From contig CAYOWC010000003.1 in assembly GCA_964407525.1 (NCBI GenBank), positions 1 to 64,000 of the forward strand: a DNA stretch of 64,000 bases, read 5' to 3'. Source of the stretch: DUZB01 sp964407525 (GTDB lineage: Bacteria > Desulfobacterota > DSM-4660 > Desulfatiglandales > Desulfatiglandaceae). The notes beneath the pieces were generated by a model. That model was not told the DNA's origin, did not search any database, and was given only the letters and a program-made list of their open reading frames with translations. Position 1 is the stretch's first letter, and each line of letters opens with the position of its first letter. A program made the translations under genes and the position numbers. Below are positions 24,950 to 34,580 of the stretch, in pieces.

Positions 24950-26206
24950 ATGAATGCAATGACTATTACAGAAAAGATCCTGGCTTCCCATGCGGGAGTT
25001 GAATCGGTTAGTCCCGGGGAAATGGTGCAGGTGAAAGTGGATCTTGCCCTGGCCAATGATATTACAGCGCCCCTTTCCATCAATGTTTTTAACGAATTGG
25101 GGACGGACACGGTTTTTGATTGCGACAAGGTTGCTCTTGTCCAAGATCATTTTGTTCCCAACAAAGATATCCCTTCGGCCGAACAGGCTATGATCATGAA
25201 GAAATTTGCCTTGGAACACCAGGTTACTCACTATTACGATCTTGGTGAGGCAGGAATCGAGCATGTTATCTTGCCCGAGAAAGGGCTGGTGGTTCCGGGA
25301 GATGTGGTGATAGGGGCAGACAGCCATACCTGTACCTACGGGGCGCTTGGGGCTTTTTCGGCAGGTGTTGGCAGTACCGATCTGGGTGTTATTCTTGCCA
25401 CAGGGTCTGTCTGGCTGAAGGTCCCCAAGACCATTAAGTTGGTGTACGACGGCAGTTTGGGGCCATGGGTGGGCGGAAAGGATCTGATTCTCTTTACCCT
25501 GGGTCTGATCGGGAACCAGGTTTATAAAACCCTTGAGTTTTCAGGCCCGTTGATGTCTAACTTGCCCATGTCGGACAGATTGACTATGGCTAACATGGCG
25601 GTGGAAGCCGGTGCTAAAAGTGGTATATTCGAGCCTGATGAGATTACAAGAGGATATCTCCAAAACCGGACAGACAGGGAGGGCGTGTATCTTTCCAGCG
25701 ATCTCGATGCCGAATATGATCGAATCGTAGCCATCAATGTGGATGATATGGAACCCCAGATCGCCTGTCCTTCCACTCCGGATAATGTATATCCCGTATC
25801 CCAGGTCGAAAAGGTGGCTCTAGATCAGGTCTTTATCGGGTCATGTACGAACGGGCGTTTGGAAGATCTTCAAATAGCGGCGGATCTATTGAAAGGGAAA
25901 TCGGTGTGCCGTGGAGTAAGATTGATTGTTATCCCCGGATCTCCTGCCGTTTATAAGGAAGCGATCAAGAGGGGAATCGTTGAAACTCTTCTTGATTCCG
26001 GGGCTGTGATAGGACCTCCAACCTGTGGTCCATGTCTCGGAGGGCATATGGGGGTTCTGGCCAAGGGTGAAAAGGCTGTTTCGACCACCAACAGAAACTT
26101 TGTGGGCCGGATGGGGCATGCGGAAAGCGAAGTGTACCTTGCCAGTCCTGCCGTTGCGGCGGCGTCGGCCGTTTTCGGAAGAATTGCCGGGCCGTCGGAA
26201 TTGTGA
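24950..26206 (+). CDS. leuC: 3-isopropylmalate dehydratase large subunit
   Basis: 418 residues of the aconitase family. Substrate motif VVIGADSHTCTYGALGAFS is followed by the three 4Fe-4S cysteines in VFIGSCTNGRLEDLQ and GPPTCGPCLGGHMG. It isomerises 2- to 3-isopropylmalate with LeuD. In organisms using citramalate synthase the same pair also isomerises citramalate, which fits its place between cimA/leuA and ilv genes. The length is that of the archaeal/deltaproteobacterial LeuC type (about 420), shorter than the E. coli enzyme. Confidence 0.95.
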   Translation: MNAMTITEKILASHAGVESVSPGEMVQVKVDLALANDITAPLSINVFNELGTDTVFDCDKVALVQDHFVPNKDIPSAEQAMIMKKFALEHQVTHYYDLGEAGIEHVILPEKGLVVPGDVVIGADSHTCTYGALGAFSAGVGSTDLGVILATGSVWLKVPKTIKLVYDGSLGPWVGGKDLILFTLGLIGNQVYKTLEFSGPLMSNLPMSDRLTMANMAVEAGAKSGIFEPDEITRGYLQNRTDREGVYLSSDLDAEYDRIVAINVDDMEPQIACPSTPDNVYPVSQVEKVALDQVFIGSCTNGRLEDLQIAADLLKGKSVCRGVRLIVIPGSPAVYKEAIKRGIVETLLDSGAVIGPPTCGPCLGGHMGVLAKGEKAVSTTNRNFVGRMGHAESEVYLASPAVAAASAVFGRIAGPSEL

Positions 26207-26237
26207 TTTGTAAGCCTATTCAGGAGGATAATTGGTT

Positions 26238-26735
26238 ATGAAATTTGAAGGTAGGGTATGGAAATTTGGCGATAATGTGGATACGGATGTGATTATCCCG
26301 GCCAGGTTTCTCAATGTTTCAGACAAGGATGAACTGGCAAAAAACTGTTTTGCCGACGCGAGTCCCGGGTTTTCTGAAAAGGTTCATCCGGGGGATATTA
26401 TTGTAGCGGGGGATAATTTTGGTTCAGGGTCTTCGAGAGAACATGCGCCCCTGGCGATCAAGTTTGCAGGTATCGGGGTCGTTATTGCCAAGAGTTTTGC
26501 ACGCATTTTTTATAGAAACGCTTTCAATATAGGCCTGCCTATTCTCGAAGCGCCTGAGGCGGATGACCTTTTCGAACAAGACGATCCCATTCGTGTGGAT
26601 ATTTCTTCCGGAAAGATCATGGGAGCGAAGGATGGAGAGGTTCTTTTTGCGAAACCTATTCCTGATTTTATGAGGAATATTATCAATGCGGGCGGCCTGG
26701 TGGCCTATACAAAGAAGGCCCGTGAAACAAAGTGA
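26238..26735 (+). CDS. leuD: 3-isopropylmalate dehydratase small subunit
   Basis: 165 residues, with [20 protein letters not shown] at the start, the swivelling-domain signature [19 protein letters not shown], and [16 protein letters not shown]. The ATG at 26238 is preferred over TTG 6 nt upstream because CAGGAGG is then at normal spacing. It forms the isomerase with LeuC, 31 nt upstream. The short form matches the short LeuC. Confidence 0.95.
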   Translation: MKFEGRVWKFGDNVDTDVIIPARFLNVSDKDELAKNCFADASPGFSEKVHPGDIIVAGDNFGSGSSREHAPLAIKFAGIGVVIAKSFARIFYRNAFNIGLPILEAPEADDLFEQDDPIRVDISSGKIMGAKDGEVLFAKPIPDFMRNIINAGGLVAYTKKARETK

Positions 26736-26742
26736 GGTAAGA

Positions 26743-28413
26743 ATGAAAAGTGACGCTATTAAAAAAGGGATCGACCGAGCACCACACAGGTCTCTTCTCA
26801 AGGCAATGGGATATACGGACGAAGAAATCCGGAAACCGATTATTGGTATTGCCAGTTCCAGGAACGAGATTATTCCGGGACATATTCACTTAGACAAAAT
26901 CGTGGAAGCTGTCAAGGCGGGCGTGTACATGGCGGGCGGTACTCCCATGGTTTTCGGAACCATAGGGGTTTGCGACGGCATTGCCATGAATCATGAAGGA
27001 ATGAAGTATTCGCTGGCGAGTCGTGAACTGATCGCCGATTCCATTGAGGTAACGGCCATGGCCCACGCCTTTGACGGATTGGTTCTGGTACCAAACTGCG
27101 ACAAAATTGTTCCGGGTATGCTTATGGCGGCAGCGAGATTGAATCTGCCTTCTATTTTTGTGAGCGGCGGTCCCATGTTAGCCGGTCGCCATCCGGATAA
27201 ATCGAGCGACAAGAGGATTGATCTGGCCACGGTATTCGAAGCTGTCGGAGCGGTCCATGCCGGAAAGATGTCTCCCGAGATGTTGTCTGAGATAGAAGAT
27301 GTTGCCTGTCCCACATGTGGTTCCTGCGCGGGGATGTTTACAGCCAATTCCATGAACTGCCTTACGGAAGCCCTGGGTATGGCCCTTCCGGGAAATGGTA
27401 CGATTCCCGCCGTAATGGCTGCCCGTATCAGGCTGGCAAAGAAGACCGGAATGAGAATTATGGACCTTTTTAAAGAAGGTTTGACGCCGGACCAAATTAT
27501 GACGGAAGATGCTTTCACCAATGCCCTTACAGTCGATATGTCGCTGGGATGTTCAACCAATACTGTTCTACATCTCTGGGCAATCGCTCTTGAGGCTGGT
27601 GTTACCCTGGATCTTGAGAAGTTAAATGATATCAGTTCAAAAACTCCTCATCTTTGCAAATTGAGCCCTGCAGGGACTGATCATGTGGAAGACCTTGATC
27701 GTGCGGGAGGCGTCAGTGCCGTCATGGGTGAACTGGCCGCCGCCGGCTTATTGAAAGGCACCGTCCTTACCGTCTCCGGAGAAAGTGTCGGAGATATGGC
27801 CGCCGCTGCCATGAATCTGAATAAAGAGGTCATTCGGCCCATTTCGGATCCCCACAGCAAGGAAGGAGGGCTTGCGGTTTTATTCGGAAATCTGGCCCCG
27901 GATGGATGCGTGGTGAAACAAGGTGCTGTTTCGAAAGAGATGATGGTCCACAAAGGGCCGGCAAGAGTCTTTGAATCGGAAGAGGAAGCGACTGAAGAGA
28001 TCATGGCTGGCCGCATTAATAAGGGAGATGTGGTGGTGATTAGATACGAAGGGCCAAAAGGGGGACCGGGGATGCGCGAGATGTTGACTCCCACTTCCGC
28101 CTTATCGGGCATGGGTATTGACAGCCATGTGGCTCTGATCACCGATGGGCGTTTTTCAGGTGCTACCAGGGGGGCGGCCATAGGCCATATCTCTCCAGAG
28201 GCCATGGAGGGCGGTCCCATTGCGATCATTCAACCGGGAGATACCGTTATCATAGATATCCCAAACAGGACCATCACCCTGGACGTTCCCAGTGACGAAA
28301 TCAAGGCACGTCTTGATGCCTGGAAGGCCCCTGCCCCCAGGATTACTACCGGCTATATGGCTAGGTACGCCCGGCACGTCTCTTCGGCCAGTAAAGGTGC
28401 GGTCTTTCGATAA
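26743..28413 (+). CDS. ilvD: Dihydroxy-acid dehydratase
   Basis: 556 residues. Fe-S cysteine motifs are [13 protein letters not shown] and [20 protein letters not shown]. Later blocks are [19 protein letters not shown] and [20 protein letters not shown]. It dehydrates dihydroxyisovalerate and dihydroxymethylvalerate to the keto acids of Val/Leu and Ile. The ATG at 26743, 7 nt after leuD, is chosen over an upstream in-frame ATG overlapping leuD because GAGG lies directly before it. There is no leuB in this operon. Confidence 0.95.
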   Translation: MKSDAIKKGIDRAPHRSLLKAMGYTDEEIRKPIIGIASSRNEIIPGHIHLDKIVEAVKAGVYMAGGTPMVFGTIGVCDGIAMNHEGMKYSLASRELIADSIEVTAMAHAFDGLVLVPNCDKIVPGMLMAAARLNLPSIFVSGGPMLAGRHPDKSSDKRIDLATVFEAVGAVHAGKMSPEMLSEIEDVACPTCGSCAGMFTANSMNCLTEALGMALPGNGTIPAVMAARIRLAKKTGMRIMDLFKEGLTPDQIMTEDAFTNALTVDMSLGCSTNTVLHLWAIALEAGVTLDLEKLNDISSKTPHLCKLSPAGTDHVEDLDRAGGVSAVMGELAAAGLLKGTVLTVSGESVGDMAAAAMNLNKEVIRPISDPHSKEGGLAVLFGNLAPDGCVVKQGAVSKEMMVHKGPARVFESEEEATEEIMAGRINKGDVVVIRYEGPKGGPGMREMLTPTSALSGMGIDSHVALITDGRFSGATRGAAIGHISPEAMEGGPIAIIQPGDTVIIDIPNRTITLDVPSDEIKARLDAWKAPAPRITTGYMARYARHVSSASKGAVFR

Positions 28414-28428
28414 AACATAAGGAAGGAG

Positions 28429-30123
28429 GTGTTTGTCATCAAACAGAAAGGTTCCATAATACTACTGAACGCGCTAGCTGAAGAAGGCGTGAAAACCATT
28501 TTCGGTTATCCCGGCGCGGCCATTATTGACTTGAGCGATGAACTGGTCAAAACAGATATTAACCATATTCTGGTGAGGCATGAACAAGGCGCTGTCCATG
28601 CAGCAGACGGGTACGCCCGCGCATCGGGTGGAGTAGGGGTTTGTCTTGTCACATCGGGCCCCGGGGCTACCAATACCGTTACAGGAATTGCATCGGCCTA
28701 TTGCGATTCGATTCCCATTGTTGTAATCACCGGGCAGGTCCCCACAGGGCTGATCGGCAATGATGCATTCCAGGAGGTTGACATTGTTGGGATAACGCGG
28801 CCCTGCACCAAGCACAATTATCTTGTCACCAAGATAGAAGATCTAGGGAAAACCATAAAAGAGGCTTTTTATCTTGCGAGATCCGGTCGCCCGGGACCCG
28901 TCCTTGTGGATATTCCGAAAGATCTGTTTACCATGGAATTTGATTGTAAGTCTCAAGATTGCGTAAAGCTCCGATCATATAGTCCCACATATGACCCGAA
29001 TATAAGGCAGCTTAAAAAAGTTGCACGTTTGATCGAAAAAGCAAAACAACCATTGATTCTGGCGGGAGGGGGCGTCATTTTATCCAAGGGCTCCGATTCT
29101 CTGAAAAAATTTGCGGAAGCCATTGCTTCTCCTGTTACGTCCACGCTCATGGGCCTGGGGTGTTTCCCTACGCAGACTCCTTACTGGCTTGGTATGATCG
29201 GTATGCACGGGACGTACAGGGCGAATATGGCTTCCGCCAATTGTGATTTGCTTATCGCCGTCGGTGTTCGTTTTGATGATCGGGTGACCGGAAAAATTGA
29301 TGGATTTGCTCCCAAGGCAACCATTGTGCATATCGATATCGACCCCACATCGATAAGGAAAAATGTGTCGGTAAGTGTCCCTGTGGTGGGTGACTGCAAA
29401 TTGACTCTGGATCTCTTAAACGAACTTTTGGAGGAGAAACCCCTTGGGGATCTTTCGGAATCCCGTGCTCCGTGGCTGGATCAGATTGAGGAGTGGAAGA
29501 GTACCAAGAAATTGAGCTATTCTCAAGATCAAGTGATCAAACCCCAGTACGTCATAGAGAAGTTGTACGAATTGACGAAAGGGGAGGCTATTATCACCAC
29601 GGAAGTGGGGCAAAATCAGATGTGGGCTGCCCAGTACTACCATTTTGACAAGCCTAATTGTTTCATTACTTCGGGCGGGCTGGGATGCATGGGGTTCGGA
29701 TTGCCGGCAGCCATAGGCGCCCAGATTGCGAGACCAGACAAGCTTGTTGTGGATGTTGCGGGTGATGGAAGTATCCAGATGAACATACAGGAGATGGCAA
29801 CCGCTGTGCAATACGGGCTTCCCGTTAAAGTCGTAATCCTGAACAACAGGTTTTTGGGGATGGTAAGACAGTGGCAGGAGTTGTTTTACGACAAACGGTA
29901 TGCGTGTACGGAAATGGATCATGCTCCCGATTTCATCAAACTGGCAGAGGCCTATGGGGCGGTTGGACTGAGGGCCACCAGCCCGGAAGAGGTCGAATCC
30001 GTTTTGAAAGAGGGTCTTTCTCTGCCAAAAACGGTTATAATGGAGTTCGTTGTTGAACAGGAAGAAAAAGTATACCCTATGGTGCCGGCGGGCGCGCCGA
30101 TTACTGAAATGCTATTGGTGTAG
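28429..30123 (+). CDS. ilvB: Acetolactate synthase large (catalytic) subunit
   Basis: 564 residues of the ThDP-dependent family: FGYPGAAIIDLSDEL, RHEQGAVHAADGYARASGG with the catalytic Glu, an FAD-binding central domain, and ThDP motif VDVAGDGSIQMNIQEMATA. It forms acetolactate and acetohydroxybutyrate with IlvN. The start is unclear. GTG at 28429 lies inside the strong GGAAGGAGGTG ribosome site, whereas the codon at normal spacing (28438) is ATC, and it aligns with where IlvB proteins usually begin. No ATG, GTG or TTG is properly placed. Confidence 0.93.
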   Translation: MFVIKQKGSIILLNALAEEGVKTIFGYPGAAIIDLSDELVKTDINHILVRHEQGAVHAADGYARASGGVGVCLVTSGPGATNTVTGIASAYCDSIPIVVITGQVPTGLIGNDAFQEVDIVGITRPCTKHNYLVTKIEDLGKTIKEAFYLARSGRPGPVLVDIPKDLFTMEFDCKSQDCVKLRSYSPTYDPNIRQLKKVARLIEKAKQPLILAGGGVILSKGSDSLKKFAEAIASPVTSTLMGLGCFPTQTPYWLGMIGMHGTYRANMASANCDLLIAVGVRFDDRVTGKIDGFAPKATIVHIDIDPTSIRKNVSVSVPVVGDCKLTLDLLNELLEEKPLGDLSESRAPWLDQIEEWKSTKKLSYSQDQVIKPQYVIEKLYELTKGEAIITTEVGQNQMWAAQYYHFDKPNCFITSGGLGCMGFGLPAAIGAQIARPDKLVVDVAGDGSIQMNIQEMATAVQYGLPVKVVILNNRFLGMVRQWQELFYDKRYACTEMDHAPDFIKLAEAYGAVGLRATSPEEVESVLKEGLSLPKTVIMEFVVEQEEKVYPMVPAGAPITEMLLV

Positions 30124-30156
30124 TCCGATATGGATGGAAACTAAAGGATAGTATTT

Positions 30157-30681
30157 ATGAACGGAAAAAATGAAGAAAAACATTATCTTTCTCTCATGGT
30201 GGAAAATCGACCGGGGGTATTGTCTCGCATCGTGGGTCTTTTCAGCGGCAGAGGTTTTAATATTGAAAGCCTTTGCGTGGCGGAGACCTTAGAAGCGAAC
30301 ATATCAAGGATCACCCTGGTAACCCGTGGAGATATGATGATTATTGAGCAGATAAAAAAACAGCTCAATAAGTTGATCAATGTAATCAAGGTAACGGACC
30401 TTACAAATAGGAAATTTGTCCAGCGGGATATGGCCCTGGTGAAGGTTCGGGCCCGGCCGGAAAATCGTGCTGAAATCCTGCGGATGGTGGATATTTTCAG
30501 GGGCAGGGTTGTGGATGTGGGGAGCGAATTCTTCACCGTGGAGGTTACAGGCGATTTGGGTAAGGTGAAGGCGTTCTTAAAACTTTTAAAGCCGATGGGC
30601 ATAAAAGAAATCGCGAGGACCGGCACCATTGCCCTTGCTCGCGAAGATAATAAGGAGAGAAAGCGAAATGGCAGAGATTGA
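30157..30681 (+). CDS. ilvN: Acetolactate synthase small regulatory subunit
   Basis: 174 residues: an N-terminal ACT domain (HYLSLMVENRPGVLSRIVGL, FSGRGFNIESLCVAETL) and the C-terminal IlvH-type domain (KVRARPENRAEILRMVDIFR). It stimulates IlvB and confers valine feedback inhibition. Its 3' end overlaps ilvC by 14 nt, implying translational coupling. The length is that of the long IlvH/IlvN form. Confidence 0.95.
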   Translation: MNGKNEEKHYLSLMVENRPGVLSRIVGLFSGRGFNIESLCVAETLEANISRITLVTRGDMMIIEQIKKQLNKLINVIKVTDLTNRKFVQRDMALVKVRARPENRAEILRMVDIFRGRVVDVGSEFFTVEVTGDLGKVKAFLKLLKPMGIKEIARTGTIALAREDNKERKRNGRD

Positions 30682-31723
30682 TTTTGGCGGTATTTTGGAA
30701 AATGTGGTTACTTCCGAGGAATTCAGCCTGGAAAAGGCAAGAAAAGTCCTTGAAAATGAAACCATAGCGGTTTTGGGCTATGGGGTTCAGGGGCCGGGGC
30801 AGGCTTTGAATCTTAGGGACAATGGGTTTCGTGTTATTGTGGGCCAACGACAGGACAGTCTCTCGTGGGACCTGGCTGTCAAGGATGGTTTTGTGCCGGG
30901 GGAGACCCTTTTTCCCTTGGAAGAAGCTGCCAAAAAGGGGACAATGATTGAGTTTCTGGTTTCGGATGCAGGCCAGGTGGCCGTCTGGCCCAAGATTAAA
31001 AAATATCTTGAGCCTGGAAATGCCCTCTGTTTTTCTCACGGTTTTGCCATTACCTACAAGGACCAGACCCAGGTCATTCCGCCTGAAGATGTAGACGTCA
31101 TTCTTGTTGCACCAAAAGGATCAGGCAGAACGGTACGCACCAATTTCCTGCAGGGCAGTGGGATAAATTCCAGCTATGCTATCTTCCAGGATTATACGGG
31201 AAGAGCGGAAGAAAGGACCTTGGCTCTTGGGGTCGGCATCGGTTCGGGGTATCTGTTTCCTACGAATTTCCAGAAGGAAGTCTACAGCGATCTGACCGGG
31301 GAAAGAGGAGTCCTCATGGGTTGTCTTGCAGGAACCATGGAAGCCCAGTATAATCTCTTACGTAAACATGGACATAGTCCCAGTGAGGCCTTCAATGAAA
31401 CGGTGGAGGAGCTTACCCAGAGTCTCATTCGCCTGGTAGCGGAAAACGGCATGGACTGGATGTTTGGAAATTGCAGCACCACGGCGCAGAGGGGAGCCCT
31501 CGATTGGTCGCCAAGGTTCAGGGATGCGGTTGCTCCGGTATTTGATGATCTCTATGAGAGTGTCAAATCGGGGAAGGAGACGGAGATCGTTCTGGATGCA
31601 AACAGCCGACCGGACTATCGTAAGAAGCTTGAAGAGGAACTCAAGGTTATCAGAGAATCCGAAATGTGGAAAGCGGGTTCGGCCGTGCGCGGTTTGCGCC
31701 CGGAGAACAGGAAGAAAGTGTAG
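30668..31723 (+). CDS. ilvC: Ketol-acid reductoisomerase, Ilv5-like variant
   Basis: 351 residues. The NADPH motif is VLGYGVQGPGQALNLRDNG instead of the GYGSQGHAHALNLRDSG usual in bacterial class I enzymes. Further blocks, VILVAPKGSGRTVRT, GHSPSEAFNETVEELTQSL and FGNCSTTAQRGALDW, recall fungal Ilv5 as I remember it. It converts acetolactate to dihydroxyisovalerate. The ATG at 30668 follows AAGGAGAG by 5 nt. Acid residues for the two magnesium ions lie in the conserved C-terminal helical domain. Confidence 0.92.
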   Translation: MAEIDFGGILENVVTSEEFSLEKARKVLENETIAVLGYGVQGPGQALNLRDNGFRVIVGQRQDSLSWDLAVKDGFVPGETLFPLEEAAKKGTMIEFLVSDAGQVAVWPKIKKYLEPGNALCFSHGFAITYKDQTQVIPPEDVDVILVAPKGSGRTVRTNFLQGSGINSSYAIFQDYTGRAEERTLALGVGIGSGYLFPTNFQKEVYSDLTGERGVLMGCLAGTMEAQYNLLRKHGHSPSEAFNETVEELTQSLIRLVAENGMDWMFGNCSTTAQRGALDWSPRFRDAVAPVFDDLYESVKSGKETEIVLDANSRPDYRKKLEEELKVIRESEMWKAGSAVRGLRPENRKKV

Positions 31724-31748
31724 AGCCTGATGATTTACGGGATATTGC

Positions 31749-32558
31749 ATGGATAATCTGAAAGTCGGTGTGGTCTGCATGGGGGCCATTCCCGGTGAGA
31801 TTGAGAGAAATCTCGACAAGATAGAGGCCCTGGCATCGGATGCTATGGAGAATAGGGCCGATATCGTCTGTTTCCCGGAATTTTCCGTAACGGGGTATGC
31901 TCTGGATAGTCCGGACCTGATCTGCAGTAGGGAGGATCCTGAAAAAATTGCGGATCGTCTGTGCCGGATTTCTGCTGATTTGGGTTTGATTCTCCTGGCG
32001 GGTCTCATTGAGTATTCAGCAAGTTGCAGGCCACACATCGCGCAGATTATCACCGGGCCTGAGGGGGTCATTGGTCGTCACTACAAGACTCACCTCGGGC
32101 CCACGGAAAGAAATTTTTATGAAGAAGGGCATGAAATCTCTCCATTTACCTATGGGGATCTCTGTTTCGGTGTAGAACTCTGCTATGAGGCGCACTTTCC
32201 TGAAATCAGCAGCACCCTGGCCCTGAAAGGGGCCGATATCCTTTTCATTCCCCATGCATCTCCGAGGGGAAGTCCGGAAGAGAAATTGAACAGCTGGAAA
32301 AGGCATCTTCCTGCTCGGGCTTTCGATAACGGTCTCTTTGTCGTGGCCTGCAACCAGGTTGGGGAAACTCCCCAGGGACTCCATTTTCCTGGCGTAGCGA
32401 TGGTATTTGGACCGGATGGTTGTTTATTAGACTGGTATGCGGGGGACGAAGAACGGGTGCTTATCGTGGAATTGAAGGGGGAAGACTTGGAGAAGGTGAG
32501 AGAACACAGAATGAGATATTTTCTTCCCGAAAGAAGGGAAGAACTTTACGGGCCTTGA
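31749..32558 (+). CDS. Carbon-nitrogen hydrolase (nitrilase superfamily)
   Basis: 269 residues with the catalytic triad in place: Glu in CFPEFSVTGY, Lys in HYKTHLGPTE, Cys in GVELCYEAHFPE. Such enzymes hydrolyse amides or nitriles; the omega-amidase and N-carbamoyl-putrescine branches are possibilities, but the substrate cannot be told from the sequence. It lies 25 nt after ilvC and before a strong terminator, so it is the last gene of the branched-chain operon. Its link to that pathway is unexplained. Confidence 0.85.
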   Translation: MDNLKVGVVCMGAIPGEIERNLDKIEALASDAMENRADIVCFPEFSVTGYALDSPDLICSREDPEKIADRLCRISADLGLILLAGLIEYSASCRPHIAQIITGPEGVIGRHYKTHLGPTERNFYEEGHEISPFTYGDLCFGVELCYEAHFPEISSTLALKGADILFIPHASPRGSPEEKLNSWKRHLPARAFDNGLFVVACNQVGETPQGLHFPGVAMVFGPDGCLLDWYAGDEERVLIVELKGEDLEKVREHRMRYFLPERREELYGP

Positions 32559-32570
32559 TAAATTGCACAA

Positions 32571-32607
32571 AAAAAGCGTAGAAGATGCTTTATCTTCTAC
32601 GCTTTTT
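32571..32607. terminator. Bidirectional terminator between the nitrilase gene and dsrC
   Basis: A 16-bp perfect stem (32571-32586 with 32592-32607, loop GCTTT) starts with five A and ends with five T, so it works on both strands. It separates the convergent branched-chain operon and dsrC. Confidence 0.9.
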
Positions 32608-32650
32608 GGTGTGGCTATAAACTTCATTTCCGTGTTGAACAGAATTGAAA

Positions 32651-32968
32651 TTATACGCACCCTGTAGGTTTCGGCAATCCGGCCATCTTACAGGCGCCTT
32701 TACCCGGTCCTGAGGGAAACAGCTCATAGATATATTTCAGCTTGTAACCTGTCACTTTGGACAGAATCCTGACCATGGGCGCTATTCCGTTTTTCTTGTA
32801 GTAGGCCTGCAGAACCTCTACAACCTTCTTGTGTTCGTCCGTCAATTCATCAATACCTTCCGTTGACTTAACATAGATCATCCAGTCTTCTGACCAATTG
32901 TTGAAGTCGTCGATAAAACCATCTTCATCAACATTGAAGGACTTCCCTTCATATTCGATTGTCGGCAT
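32651..32968 (-). CDS. dsrC: DsrC sulfur-carrier protein
   Basis: 105 residues of the DsrC/TusE family: MPTIEYEGKSFNVDEDGF at the start, and the C-terminal arm GKGACKMAGLPKPTGCV bearing both conserved cysteines separated by 10 residues. The two-Cys arm defines true DsrC, which takes sulfur from sulfite reductase as a trisulfide. The ATG at 32968 follows GGAGG; an upstream in-frame GTG is less likely. It has its own promoter and terminator, consistent with the very high expression known for DsrC. Confidence 0.95.
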   Translation of the reverse strand: MPTIEYEGKSFNVDEDGFIDDFNNWSEDWMIYVKSTEGIDELTDEHKKVVEVLQAYYKKNGIAPMVRILSKVTGYKLKYIYELFPSGPGKGACKMAGLPKPTGCV

Positions 32969-33054
32969 ACCCAAAAACCTCCCTTTTTGTTAAAATAAAA
33001 TATTTTGCCCCATCTCTATTATCTATATACGAGACTAAAAACCATAAGTAGCAA

Positions 33055-33083
33055 ACTATAATTCAGGAATTGTTTCTTGTCAA
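33055..33083 (-). promoter_or_regulatory. Promoter of dsrC
   Basis: On the minus strand TTGACA (33083-33078), a 17-nt spacer and TATAGT (33060-33055) give a near-consensus promoter in the short gap after dsrN. It predicts an 80-nt 5' untranslated leader for dsrC. Confidence 0.8.
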
Positions 33084-33133
33084 ATATTCTTTTCCAACTT
33101 TTCAAAAAAAGTTTCGGCACCCTTCATTTGTCA

Positions 33134-34525
33134 TTATTTCTGGTAGAAATCCTTATGTTTGACGGCCATCCGGATCATGCTTTTTGCCCAGTCAGGATTG
33201 CCGGCTGCGTGTATATGAGTGTAGGTGGCCAGTACATTATTTTTGATAATTCCATCAACGGTTTTGTCAATACCATGCCCTCTCACTACTTTGAATGCAA
33301 AATCTATTGATGTTGTAGTCATTATCGGTTCCGAATAGTGAAATTCATGCCCTTTCAAAATGGTATTCACAGGGTAATAGGGATTTGGATTATTAACCTC
33401 AAGGACTGTGTAGCCGTGTCCTTTGGGTTTTTTATGCAGTACGAACTCTACCGGGAGGGCTCCTGTCATTGGATAACTTCTATCCTTTAAAAGGAGCCTT
33501 TCTCCGAGGTACATGAATCCACCGCATTCGGCATATACGGGAAGTCCCTGCTCAATATTTTCCTTTAGTGAGTTTCTAAACTCTCTGTTGTCGGAAAGGG
33601 CTTTTGCCTGGGTTTCGGGGAATCCGCCACCTATATATAGTGCATCGATTGCAGGCAGTCTCTTATCTGCGATGGCATCAATGGGTACGAGTTCGGCGCC
33701 AAGGATCTCTAATTGCTCAAGGTTTTCCGGATAATAAAACCAGAAAGCACTGTCTCTTATGAAGCCTATGCGGGGGTGAACTCTGGTTTTCTTGAAGACT
33801 GAACGGTTTTCCTTTACCTCCGGTACTTTCGGGGCAGGTCCGGCTGCGTTTGCGATTTCGATTATCCGGCTCAGGTCAAGATGTTCTTTCACCACTTTTC
33901 CAGCCCATGAAATGGCTTTTTCAGCGTGTGCTCTTTCCTGATGGGGTACCAGCCCCATGTGTCTTTCGGGAAAAGGGTTATTCCGTAATTTTGGGATGGA
34001 CCCGACAACCGGGAGGCCGCAATATTTTTGAATAGCTCCTCTGATCAGGTTCTCCTGGCGTGGACCCGCCACCCTGTTCAGGATAACTCCAGCGATATTC
34101 AATTCGGGGTCGAATGCCTGGCATCCCATTACCACGGCAGCGATTGTACGTGTTGTCATGGATACGTCCAGGATGAGTAATACCGGGGTTCCAAGAAGCC
34201 TCGCCAACTCTGCTGTACTGCAGCATCCATCGATATCGAGGCCGTCAAAAAGGCCCCTGTTTCCTTCAATGAGGGAAATTTCCGACCCGGCGGATCGCGA
34301 AACAAACGACTGGAGGATCTGTTCCTGTGTCATCAGGAAGGGGTCCAGGTTGTAGCATTTGCTCCCGGCGGCAAAATCAAGCCACCCTGCGTCAATGAAA
34401 TCGGGACCTTTTTTAAATGGAGCTACCCGACGACCATCATTTTTCCATACTGAGGCAAGCCCCAGTGATACGATTGTTTTTCCTGCCCCACCCTTAAGGG
34501 CCGATATGGTAATGCGCGGCTGCAT
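33134..34525 (-). CDS. dsrN: DsrN, cobyrinic acid a,c-diamide synthase-like siroheme amidase
   Basis: 463 residues of the CobB/CbiA family: dethiobiotin-synthetase-like ATPase domain (TISALKGGAGKTIVSLGLAS) and a C-terminal type 1 glutamine amidotransferase domain with Cys in PVYAECGGFMYLG and the following ALPVEFVLHKKPKGHGYTV. In sulfur-metabolising organisms the homologue next to dsr genes is DsrN, thought to amidate siroheme to the siroamide found in dissimilatory sulfite reductase. Divergence from dsrA supports DsrN over cobalamin CobB; no other cobalamin genes are near. Confidence 0.88.
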   Translation of the reverse strand: MQPRITISALKGGAGKTIVSLGLASVWKNDGRRVAPFKKGPDFIDAGWLDFAAGSKCYNLDPFLMTQEQILQSFVSRSAGSEISLIEGNRGLFDGLDIDGCCSTAELARLLGTPVLLILDVSMTTRTIAAVVMGCQAFDPELNIAGVILNRVAGPRQENLIRGAIQKYCGLPVVGSIPKLRNNPFPERHMGLVPHQERAHAEKAISWAGKVVKEHLDLSRIIEIANAAGPAPKVPEVKENRSVFKKTRVHPRIGFIRDSAFWFYYPENLEQLEILGAELVPIDAIADKRLPAIDALYIGGGFPETQAKALSDNREFRNSLKENIEQGLPVYAECGGFMYLGERLLLKDRSYPMTGALPVEFVLHKKPKGHGYTVLEVNNPNPYYPVNTILKGHEFHYSEPIMTTTSIDFAFKVVRGHGIDKTVDGIIKNNVLATYTHIHAAGNPDWAKSMIRMAVKHKDFYQK

Positions 34526-34580
34526 AAAATTTATTTCCCATTTTCCTGTGTATTGCCAAGTTGAAGATTAGGACCATGGA

